Shown here: one piece after another, positions 48,229 through 57,753 of the stretch
Layout of the letters: each line of letters opens with the position of its first letter
How positions within the stretch are numbered: the stretch's first letter is position 1
Source of the DNA: Coprinellus micaceus
Taxonomy: Eukaryota > Basidiomycota > Agaricomycetes > Agaricales > Psathyrellaceae
Direction of reading: 5' to 3'
Length of the DNA: 64,000 nt
NCBI GenBank assembly: GCA_951394405.1
Contig: OX596337.1
Coordinates: forward strand, 1,426,001-1,490,000
Translations under genes and position numbers: made by a program
The notes under the pieces: generated by a model
What the model was told of the DNA's origin: nothing
The model's input: only the letters and a program-made list of their open reading frames with translations
Database searches by the model: none

Positions 48229-49329
48229 TCACTGATTCTTCCTCTCCCTCGCATCGTACCCCCTGGGCGCCTCGAGCTTGACCATATTCTGGATGCCCGC
48301 GAGTGCGTTTATGCCGAGCATGAGGACGGGGACGAGGATGAAGAAAACGACGAGGAGGACGGTGATGAGGCCTGGTGTAAGTATTTGGTAGGTGTGGAGG
48401 ATGCCGGTGCGGTGTTTCTGGGGGTTATATAGATAGGTCAGAGGGGGTTCAGAGAAGGGGCCTTTGGAGAGGCAAAAAAGGAAGGCGTACCTTGGCGGCT
48501 GCTGCGGCCTCGACGAGCGGGCTCACGGAGGCTTGCCGCGCCCGCAGCTCCTGGGTGGGGATCCCGGCGTAGATGACGAGGTGGTTAGGGAAGTCGCGTG
48601 CAAGAATAGAGAGTTGGTCGCCGAGGTGTTCCTCCTCCGCGCTCATAGTCGACCTCCTCTCCTCTCCGCTCCCCTCGAGTTCCTCCATCGTCAAGCTGAT
48701 GACATGCTTCACCTCGGCATCCCAGGTCGGGGGGCCGTCGATGGGGGCGTAGGATAGGAGGCGGGCGGAGCAGTCGGTGGCGAGTTGGTGGGCGCGTTGG
48801 GAGAGGGAGGGGGAGGAGGGGGAGAGGTATTGGAATGAGCGGGAGGAGGGGGAGGATTTGAGGATGGAGGGGAGGGCGGAGGAGGGGGAGAGGGTGCGGA
48901 GGTCTGAGGCGTGGAGCTGTATGTGAGCGTAGGTGGGTTCGAGGGTTGGGGGTGTAAGGGAGGTTTGGTTGGTTGGAGAGGCACAGGCGAAACAGAAGGG
49001 GGGAAGAGGTTCGGATAGGTTAGGGAAGGTAACAGGGCTCAAGGCGAGAGGGCACGCACCCCACGCTGCGAAACGAGGACTACAGCATCGTAGTCGCAGA
49101 CACTCTCATCGCTCAGGAGGGCATCGAGGACGGTGGATGCTTGTACGGTGTTGGAAGGTAGGCTGTCGATGGCCTCCGAGCTGCGCAAGCAACAGTTAGT
49201 TCTTGGCCCTGAGTGAGAGCCGAGGAAGACTCACGAGGAAGAGGACCAAGCCAAGAGCGGGGCGGTATTCTGGAAAGCGGAGACGAGAGGGAGAGCAGCG
49301 AGGAGGATGGCTTTGAGGTGTCGCGTCAT
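48229..49329 (-). CDS. BIG1/Voa1 (V-ATPase Ac45-like) type I membrane protein
   Basis: The start at 49327-49329 gives a signal peptide (MTRHLKAILLAALPLVSAFQ), then NTAPLLAWSSS. After an intron come IDSLPSNTVQASTVLDALL and CDYDAVVLVSQRG. A Ser/Pro-rich luminal region follows, with LGDQLSILARDFPNHLVIYA and GIPTQELRARQ. One C-terminal membrane segment is visible, TPGLITVLLVVFFILVPVLM followed by LGINALAGIQ. The short cytosolic tail is VKLEAPRGYDARERKNQ, with TGA at 48229-48231. The architecture and tail match the BIG1/V-ATPase S1 (Ac45) family of ER/endomembrane proteins, involved in V0 assembly and, in yeast, beta-1,6-glucan synthesis. Which of the two roles applies cannot be told. It is divergent from the acyl-CoA dehydrogenase. 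Confidence 0.82.
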
Positions 49330-49504
49330 GGCGGTCGAGGTCCAAGCAGCGAATTGCTGGTTCATCACTCCATCAAACCTCTCCGGCTCACGGCGCTTAA
49401 ACACCGAACCAGCTCAACGGAGATCCGGCTCCTATCAGTTAACACATGCTCCGCTCACCTTAAAGGCTCCCCCTTCCCCGCCTTCTTCTTGCCTACCCCA
49501 CATC
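49330..49504. promoter_or_regulatory. Bidirectional promoter, BIG1-like gene / acyl-CoA dehydrogenase
   Basis: About 175 bp between divergent start codons. It contains CGGCGCTTAAACACC near 49391-49405, a GGCGCTTAA site related to the recurring element. The right end is pyrimidine-rich. Confidence 0.45.
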
Positions 49505-51563
49505 ATGTTCAGGCTTGCTACGCGTTCGACAAAGGTGCTGAGGGCGTTGCCCAAGGTTCCCTCTACTACCGCTGCCAGGTGGGTTCAATACTCCGAGAGG
49601 AAGGGTAGGATGCTGACGCGGTAACCGGTACAGGACTTTCGCTACAACACGATTCGTACGCGACGCCGACCGCGTCCCTACCTCCCTCGACACCTTCACC
49701 GAGGAGGAGCAGATGCTTAGGGAGTCTGGTTAGTCCTCTCCCTTCCTTCGCTTGCTCCGTCCTCACCAACTGCCTCTGCTCACCTACCACCGCGCCCACT
49801 CCCTCTCCACCACGTGAACTACCCATACCACTTCACCACTCCCCACGCAGTCCGCCGCTTCGCCGTCGACGTCGTCGGCCCCAAGGTCCGCGAAATGGAC
49901 GAAAACGAGATGATGGATCCCGCCGTCATCCAAGGTCTCTTCGAGCAGGGCCTCATGGGCATCGAAACCTCTGCAGACCACGGGGGCGCCGAGTCCTCCT
50001 TCACCTCAGCCATCATCGCCATTGAGGAACTCGCAAAGGTCGACCCCTCAGTGTCGGTGCTGTGCGACGTGCATAATACCCTTGTGAATACGGTTGTGAG
50101 GAAGTATGGGAGTAAGGAGCAGAAGGACAAGTGGTTGCCGCTTTTGAGCGAGACGCAGGTGTGTATTCCCTCTTGATTGTCCTCTTCCTTTCCTCGACTG
50201 TCCCTTCGCCACTTTCCCAAGTTCGGGTAGTTGTCCACACCCAAGGACCCCACGCGATTGGCACTTGCCCCGGAACGATTGGCATGGAGCTCCGTACCGC
50301 GACCGTTCGCATCGGACTCCTGTCTACCCCGCTCTCCTCACGTCACATCGCTTCGCGTAACGCGTTGATGGCGGGGTCCGCTTTCATCTACCTTCCCGCT
50401 ACCCCCCTTCTCTCCCCATTTATATGACTATCCGCCTCTTCTCTATGCTATATTATGATTCCCGACCCCTTCCTCGCGATGAATCGATACTAACCCACCC
50501 CACGCAGCTCGGCTCCTTCTGCCTCTCAGAATCCGCCTCAGGCTCCGATGCCTTCGCCCTCCAAACACGCGCCGTCCCCAGCGCAGATGGATCATACTAC
50601 ACTCTCAACGGGTCCAAAATGTGGATCACCAACTCTTGGGAAGCCGAGTTCTTCCTCGTATTCGCCAACATCGACCCGTCCAAGGGATACAAAGGTGAGG
50701 CTTTATCAAAATCCCTCCCAGCTTTATCTCTACTTACACCCGAGTACAGGCATCACCTGCTTCATCGTCCCCAAATCCCTCGGAGTCCAAGTCGCCAAGA
50801 AGGAGGAGAAGCTGGGTATCCGTGCGAGTTCGACGTGTACGCTCAACTTTGACGACGTCAAGGTCCCCGCGGAGAACGTCCTGGGCGGGGTGGGGAAGGG
50901 GTATAAGATTGCGATTGAGATTTTGAATGAGGGGAGGATTGGGATTGCGGCGCAGATGCTTGGGTTGGCGCAGGGGGCGTTTGAGAAGGTTGTGCCGTAT
51001 ACGTTTGAGAGGAAGCAGTTTGGGCAGCCGGTTGGGACGTTCCAGGGGATGCAGCACCAGATGGCCAAGGCGGCGATTGATATTGAGGCTGCGAGGCTTT
51101 TGACGTCAGTCCTTTTCTTTCCTTCTGTCTAAACGCTCGTTGCACAATGTACTGAATTACGAGGAATTGTGCAGGTATAACGCGGCGAGGCGGAAGGAAG
51201 AGGGGTTGGACTTTACGAAGGAGGCGGCGATGGCCAAGTACTACGCTAGTCAGGTGGCGATGAGTGTCAGCGGGAGCGCGATTGAGTGGGCGGGCGGTGT
51301 TGGGTTTACGAGGGAGACGGGGATCGAGAAGTATTGGAGGGATTCGAAGATTGTGAGTCTTTTCTTCCTCATTTATTTCTTCCTACACCCTCTCGCCTCA
51401 GGTGCCTCACCAAGAAGTGGGGGAGAGGGGGTGCGGGTGGAGAGGTGTACGGAGTGCTGATGAATTTGATTTTGAATTCGATATTCAGGGCGCGATTTAT
51501 GAGGGCACGTCGAATATCCAGCTGCAGACGATTGCGAAGTTTATTCAGAAGCAGTATTCATAA
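49505..51563 (+). CDS. Short/branched-chain acyl-CoA dehydrogenase
   Basis: A FAD-dependent enzyme that introduces the alpha-beta double bond into short or branched-chain acyl-CoA during amino-acid and fatty-acid breakdown. The ATG at 49505 gives a basic N-terminus ([20 protein letters not shown]) typical of a mitochondrial presequence. The core has [115 protein letters not shown] and [20 protein letters not shown]. The C-terminal catalytic loop is [20 protein letters not shown], with the Glu expected for the ACADSB/SCAD group, ending FIQKQYS at TAA 51561-51563. An intron of about 340 nt (50158-50506) is longer than usual here. Confidence 0.93.
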
Positions 51564-51996
51564 GCTTCAGTCTTATTGGGGAGTGGTGGGGGAGGGTGGA
51601 CATGTACACACGGATCAGGGTGTTTTGTGTAGGGTACATTGGTAGTTACTATTCAATACAAGTCGTACCACCTAAAATAACAGCCGACTTAAGCGCCGGG
51701 ACTGCACCCGACGGTGACCGCAAAGCAACGCAGAGGACGAACAGGCCTAGAGATGGGCAAGTATGTCGAAGAGGTGGCACACTGGTATCATATGAGACCC
51801 GTTATTTTAGACATAATCTACATGCGCCAGGCATGGTATCGGAAATGTCAACGTATTTCGGCGAAAAACTCGAAGGAAGGGACGAGCAGGCAGTGTCCAT
51901 GGGTAAGGATAGGAGACGCTAAAAACGAGTGAAATAAGGCCGCTTTACCAAACGCTTTGATGACTTGCAGACCCGATATTATTGCTCCAGAAGAAC
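51564..51996. other. Convergent intergenic region
   Basis: About 430 bp between the acyl-CoA dehydrogenase and the convergent NACHT gene. No gene is seen. ACTTAAGCGCCGG near 51688-51700 is a weak match to the recurring GCGC element. Confidence 0.4.
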
Positions 51997-54925
51997 CTAA
52001 ACGCCCCTCCACCGGCTCCGGAAAAATCTAAACCCCCCTCCAGCTGGGCGCCCTCCTCTTTCCACCCTGTGTATCGGAGTGGCGTTGTCGATGTCTTGTT
52101 CCCTTCCGCGCATGGCCTCCAGGGAGATGCGTATCGAGGACACGGGCGTCATGACAACCCCTCTCCCGTTCTTCAATGACACCCTGTCGCCAAACATCCC
52201 GGAATGGCCAGTAGCAACACTGTTGTGAGTCTGGACGCTAGATGCTCTGGACCTCCGATGGTACAGTTCTGAATGCGCTAGCCCCAGCGGCGACAAGGGA
52301 GGCGTTTCAACCCAGGGAGGCGTTTCAACCATGCCCCAACTACTTCTTTTCCCGTTCCTCAATGATGTTCGGTTGTCACCAAATAACAAAGAGCGCAATT
52401 GCCGAGTGCTGACGCTGGTTGATTTGGAACTTGGACTGCGTGGAAGATTTTGCCTCTCGGCTACGGTGTATGCCTTGCGTCTTCTCGTTAATCCCTTCCC
52501 TTTCGCATTCTCCAGGGGTACGCCATCACCAAACATCCCTGCATGCCATGTCGTGAAACTGTTCCGAGTCTTGACACTGGACGGTCTGGGATGTAGGCAT
52601 GGTTCTGAGTAGGCTCGCAACAACGTCGGGCTCGGGTCACCGTCCACTAGCCACCCCGCTGCCGCCCGGTTCTTGAAACGCGATGAATGGTCGCTGGACC
52701 AGCTCGAGGTCTCGGCACGGGGACTTGGTATTCCTAGCACCGACAAGCGCGAAGCGCTTAACACGCTAGGCGCTCGTGTTCCAATGGTCTCATGGTGATC
52801 CGCGTCTCCACCACTCCGAGCTCCTGTGCTGGCTGGAGATTGCAATCCTTCCGCGCTTAGTTCCAGTGGATACCGTGCTGGGTAGCGGTATGACCCGACG
52901 GTGGATCCGGGGCCGGGGTTCTGGTGAAATAGAGTCACCCCAAAGCCAGTCGAACGCAGTGGAATCCGCTCAAGTCCAAATCGGTCAAGGAGTAAAGCTG
53001 CCTTTCCAGGGAGGCTGATATGAACCGAATCCCGGGAGGTATGCCTCCATGCCTTGAGTATCAGCTTCCTCCAGCGCTTGCAGGACTTGCGGCATGGTCT
53101 AAATGACCGACACTTCAAATGGAAGACATTTATAACGCTGGCTTCAATATCGCAGAATACTTGACTTACCTGGTTATGGGAAACAACAAACATAAGCATA
53201 CTGAATGCTCTCCCACCCTGGTCTCGCAGGTTTACACGGGGAATCCACCAGTTTGCATCACAACGCAAGAGTCGTTCGTCATAGGATTCAGTGAACGAAT
53301 TCCGTTCAGATATTAGAAAGTACCACAGCTTGAAGATCTCCTCAGTGAAGCGGTTACCGAGAGATTCTGTGAGTGGAACAACGGGTCGACTCCCTGTTTG
53401 CGCGCCGCATGAGAGCCCGTCCATCTGAAATATTATGGAACGCATACGCACTTTCAAAGACCCCAAGGAAACACTCTATAAGCCACCTGTGGCTTCCCTG
53501 TTCGCTCAGGGTAAAGAATACGCCGTATCGCAAACGATTACGCAGGAAATCTTGAAAGGATTTGTGGTAGAAAATATATCGTGCGGACTCCGGGTCATCA
53601 TGGTTCAGACTGGAGAACAACGCCGACGTGTTTGCAAACAAACGATCGGGTTCTCCTTCTGAAGACTCGCAGAGGCGGTTGAAGCACCACGTAGAAAATC
53701 CTTCCTCGATGTCAAGGCGGTGGTAGGCCATGAGCCACACGAGTACCAACTCGGGATCGGGGCTCGAGTTCAAAATCCGTGCGTATAAGGTGTCCAGGGG
53801 CCCAAAAGGATTTGGTAGACCCAAAGTGCTGGAGGGACGGTCCTCGAGGATGATTTCAAGCAGCTCTCGGGGGGATTTCGAGGGCGTTTCAATGAACCGG
53901 ACAACGGTCACAGCGTAGATCATTTGCTCCGAGGCATTCGCCACAAGTTGGGAGACGACATCCTCGCCAGGCCATGAGGGAGGTAGGCGATGCTTTCGTC
54001 GAATCCGGGCAAGATGCGAGTTGAGGAACAGTGTGATGTCCGCATTCGGGTTGTACTTGTTGTCAAGAAGTATTGCAGTGGAATGGTTCTTGGCGGACGT
54101 GAAGAAGAATTCATCAATGGCGGGCTCGGGGCGACTTGCAATGACGATTCGGAAAGGGAAGGCGGGGTCGTTTGATGCATCGAGAAGGACGTCGAGAATC
54201 TCTGCTTGGTCCAGTTCTCTCGAAAGTCGAGCGGCATCGCGTATATACAGTGGAGAGTCTTCTGGCGGATTTTGTCCACATTCATCGAGCCCATCGATGA
54301 GAATGACTTGGGTCGGGACCGCTGAATCGCCCTGTGTGTCGCAAAGTCGGAGTGGTCGCAGGATTAGAACTTCCATCTGTTCCTTAAGACTCATTCTAAA
54401 GATGGCTGGATTCTTCGCGACAGAAGATAAAACCTCCCCCCTGATTGCTGGAACGCTATCGTCCTGGATTAGCTGGTAGGCGAGGGTTGTAACGAATCGG
54501 TCCTTGGTCCCGCGCTCGCGTGAGCCGGAGAACGACGAAAAGAAGAATGCAGCCGCGAGGTTTCCTTTTCTCTTGAAGCGCTCGCCGACGGTGTTCATAA
54601 TGGTGGTCTTTCCTGAACCAGCTGGGCCCGTGAGCCAGAGCATGCGCCTCGGCTGGGCGCTCTCGTCGTTGTCTGTGACAAAGCTGAAGAGCTCTTGTTG
54701 GACAGCAACGCGGGTCTCGGGATGACACTTGGGCGCGTCAGATCGTTCACGCGAGTTGAGCAATGCACCGGCTGCGATGTTGTCACATAGGTCTGCAGCC
54801 AGGTTATGAGTCGGCTCAAGCCAGCGCACATAGAGCACAAAAAGTATCACACCTTTGAGCGCGTCAGCTTGTTGCCCTGATACCTCGATCTTTCCGATCG
54901 TGAAATGGTGCGCCTGCTCGAACAT
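51997..54925 (-). CDS. NACHT NTPase with C-terminal module and degenerate repeat tail (copy 3)
   Basis: The start at 54923-54925 gives MFEQAHHFTIGKIEVSGQQ, like the two sisters with MFxxAHxF. An intron leads to LCDNIAAGALLNSRERSDAP. The NACHT domain is intact: WLTGPAGSGKTTIMNT, DRFVTTLAYQLIQDDS, ILIDGLDECG, IVIASRPEPAI, YNPNADITLFLNSHL and FYHKSFQDFLRNRLRYG. The C-terminal module is LLRCDANWWIPRVNLRDQGG, FSMLMFVVSHNQ, RPCRKSCKRWRKLILKAW and SLPGKAALLLDRFGLERIPL. It then carries a tail of about 240 residues with three degenerate repeats around GMFGDxVxLxN, ending RSRWRGV at TAG 51997-51999. The frame is also open upstream to an ATG at 55039, but the conserved start argues for 54925. It is closest in sequence to copy 1. 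Confidence 0.87.
52160..52620 (-). repeat. Three degenerate tandem repeats in NACHT copy 3 tail
   Basis: Units of about 50-63 codons, each with a Ser-Val-x-Thr stretch and an FGD core: SVKTRNSFTTWHAGMFGDGV, SVSTRQLRSLLFGDNRTSL and SVQTHNSVATGHSGMFGDRV. The nucleotide level agrees: TCACCAAACATCC, TCACCAAATAAC and TCGCCAAACATCC recur near 52528, 52377 and 52187 on the plus strand. Confidence 0.7.
52298..52333. repeat. 18-nt tandem duplication in the coding tail
   Basis: GGGAGGCGTTTCAACCCA is directly followed by a second copy differing only in the last base(s). On the coding strand it encodes the doubled WVETPP-WVETPP. The 18-nt length keeps the frame. It looks recent. Confidence 0.85.
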
Positions 54926-55683
54926 TGCAGGTGATACCGTGGAGGCGGTACACCTGAGGCCTGAGGTCGTGGTAGGAGGTACTACGTAGAAGAGTGCAAG
55001 AAGTGTGTGTGTGCTGTGCAGGAAACACGTTGCGAGCATGCTGTCAAAGGTGCTGACGTACCTGTGGGAAAACTTGGATGGCCTGGGCGGTTATTTATTC
55101 TTGATACAGCCCACAGCAAATTTCTCGGACAGATCTATCGCCATACAACGCCCATATCAACTACGTCGAGGAGAGGACACAACAGAATGTGCAGTACCTT
55201 CAGAAGGTCCGTGTGTTCTCCTCCCGAGCCCTCAATTTTCTCAACGTGGAAATGGTGTGCGTTGATGGACATCGAGATGGAAAACTGTGGGCACTGGGAG
55301 TGTATGACGGGGATTGAAAAGAGTGGTGCGAAAACACGTCACGGGCGCTCTGTCAAATTGCTGTTGCACACGCAAGAAACCCTGATTCAGCTAGGCGCTT
55401 AAGCAATCTTTCAAGCCTCTAGGAGCCGGCGCTTTCTGACGAGAGAGGGGTATCAAATGAACCTATTCACATATTAGAAGTGCTGTCTATCTGACACGAA
55501 GTAGCCGCTACCTCAAGGCAGGTCAGTGTCCCGAGTTATATATATATACTATCTGCGCACCGGTCGAACCGGAGAGATCCCACTAGCTTGCGTGTAAGAA
55601 CTCACACAACTATATTTTGATTGTAACAGGCGGTAGGTTCCCGAACGCAAGCCCCTCGCTTTGTAAAGTTCGCCCGTCGTGGA
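54926..55683 (-). promoter_or_regulatory. Spacer between tandem NACHT genes (copies 3 and 4)
   Basis: About 760 bp. It holds AGGCGCTTAAGC at 55393-55404, the element variant for copy 3 about 470 bp upstream of its start. It also has a short TA dinucleotide run near 55539-55549. No gene is seen. Confidence 0.45.
55393..55404 (-). promoter_or_regulatory. Shared NACHT upstream element (variant), copy 3
   Basis: The plus strand reads CTAGGCGCTTAAGC; on the coding strand GCTTAAGCGCCT points to copy 3. It has one mismatch from the GCGCCC core and is farther from the start than the others. Confidence 0.4.
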
Positions 55684-57753
55684 CTATGTTGAGCATATGG
55701 GATATATGATGTAAAAACGATCCCTAGTGACCCCCATTCTGCCGCGGAAAAATATTTCAGTCCAGGGCCGAATCTCGAATCTATCCAATAGAAAGCACAG
55801 CTTCCCTGGGAGCTTCATGAATCCAGCATCCTCCGTCCACCGTTCAAATATTGGTTCCCTCCATTTTTTACAGGCCTGTGTGCAAGGTTTAAACCATTGA
55901 CACTATGGATGGAAGTATGCCCTGATCAGCATGGAAGAGCCACACGAGCTGAGAAACCCACCTGGCTGTGAGCTTTGATAAATATAAAGCCAGTGAACCA
56001 TCTCTCGAAGGAGTTTTCCATGTTGATACGGGGAATCCACCACGCGGCATCGGCCGCAATCAACTCTTGGATATCGGCTTCCCTGAGTGTCCTTTTGCAT
56101 CGCATAATGCGAAACCATAGCCCAATAACCTCATGAATAAAGTGGTCAAGGCATTCGGAGAGGCAGCGACCGTCTGCAATGTCAGGTGGGACCTTGGGTA
56201 TTTGATCTACAACTTGAGTCGGCGTCCGTTCTTGTGAGTAGAAGCGCGCGAGACTCACTGTTGAAAACGTAGACAAAGCGCTGAATAATCCAGTCCAGTG
56301 CGTCCTCTTCGGTTACGGGGAAGTATGCACCATATCGTTTTGAATCACCCAAGAAGTCTTGAAACGACTTATGGTAGAATGTGTACTGCGCCAAGGTGAT
56401 GTTTCTCTGGTCGGAAACATGAACCAATGCCGGCATGTTCCCGAAAAGGTTTTCAACTTCCCCTTCTGAGGATTCGCACAGGCGGTTGAAGCACCATGTA
56501 CGTTTCCCACCGTCGACATCTAGATAGCAGTATGCCTTGAGCCATTTGAGTGCGAGGACGGGATCGGGGGACGTGTTCAGGACTTGGGCGTACAGCGCAT
56601 CCAAGGCCGTGAACGGGCTTGCGAGGCTGAGAGGGCGCAGATTCAGTGCGATTTCAAGTTGCACTTGAGGGGGGCTTGAAGGTGTTTCGACAAAGCGAAG
56701 GACGGTCGCAACATAGATGAACTGTCCTGATGCATTTTTCACCATCTTCCTGATGACGAGCTCGCCGGGCCATGAGTCAGGGAGGTGCGGGTGGTTACGG
56801 CGTATTTCTTCGAATTTCGAGTTGAGGAATACTGTGATGTCTCTGTCTGGGTCGTAGCCGATGCCAAGGAATATCTCAACGCATCGAGAAGCCGAATTGA
56901 AGGAAAAGAACCGCCGTATTATACGTTCAGGGCGGCTGGCAACGGCCACCTTGTAGGGAAAGGCCGGGTCGTTTACTGCCTGAAGTAGGGCACTGAGAAT
57001 CTCGGACTGGACCTCCTCCTTTGATTGCTGCAAAGTGTGTCGCTCGGAGGCTTCGGTCGGTGACTGAACTTCTTCCTTCCAATCGGGGTCGCACTCGTCA
57101 AGGCCGTCGATGAGGATTATCTTGGGTAGACCAACGGGTAAGCTGTTGTTGCGTCGGAAGTCCCGCAGAGGTTGCAGTATAAGAACTTCCATCTGCTCCT
57201 TTAACTGCTTTTCGAATATGGCGGGGTCCCGACCAATAGTGGAAAGGATGTGCTGCTTGATGAAACCCAGGTCGGGGTGTTGGATGAGCTGGTACGCAAG
57301 CGTTGCGACAAATCGCAGCTTCGTCCTCCTATAGCGCGAACCCAAGAAAGAGGAGAAAAAGAAAGTTGCAGCAAGTTCTCCCTTCTTGTGAAACTCGTCT
57401 GCAATTGAACCCATGATCGCAGTCTTCCCAGATCCTGCTGGTCCGGTGAGCCACAGGAGCTTCTTCGGGGTAGCCAGCTCTTCTCCGTAAGTCATCCAAC
57501 TGAGTATTTCCTCCCGTACCGCAACACGTGTCCTCGGGTAGCATTTGGGTGCTTCAGATCGTTCAGAGCAGTTGTGAAGGGCGCAGACCGCTACGTTGTC
57601 ATAAAGGTCTGTGGTTCGTTTCAGGATGTGAGAGTCAGCGAGCCTCCCAATGACGGCAGGAAGACCCATGGTGTCACCTTTGAACGCTTGAACATCGGTT
57701 GAAGTCGAGACCTGAAGGTTCTCGATGTTGAAGTTGTGTGCGTTGGTGAACAT
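55684..57753 (-). CDS. NACHT NTPase with C-terminal DAxWW/Cys module (copy 4)
   Basis: The start at 57751-57753 gives MFTNAHNFNIENLQVSTST. An intron follows, then LYDNVAVCALHNCSERSEAP. The NACHT domain has WLTGPAGSGKTAIMGS, LRFVATLAYQLIQHPD, Walker B IILIDGLDECDPDW, VAVASRPERII, YDPDRDITVFLNSKF, NASGQFIYVATVLRFVETPS and FYHKSFQDFLGDSKRYG. The C-terminal module is LIAADAAWWIPRINM, RWFTGFIFIKAHSQ, then an intron and KPCTQACKKWREPIFERWTE, DAGFMKLPGKLCFLLDRFEI. It ends RMGVTRDRFYIIYPICST with TAG at 55684-55686. The tail is short, without the repeats of copy 3. In its NACHT part it resembles the NACHT-GTPase protein (LYAQVLxxSPxPxLALKWLKA). Confidence 0.87.

Noticed and set aside
53990..54725. 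Plus-strand open frames inside NACHT copy 3
   Set aside because: They are antisense to the conserved NACHT core; no family match in that strand.
54925..55039. Upstream start for NACHT copy 3 at 55039
   Set aside because: The extension looks like a hydrophobic random stretch, and sister genes start exactly at the MFxxAHxF motif.
55560..55572. CCGGTCGAACCGG as a possible tRNA B-box
   Set aside because: No acceptor stem, anticodon arm or A-box can be folded around it; it is just a short palindrome.
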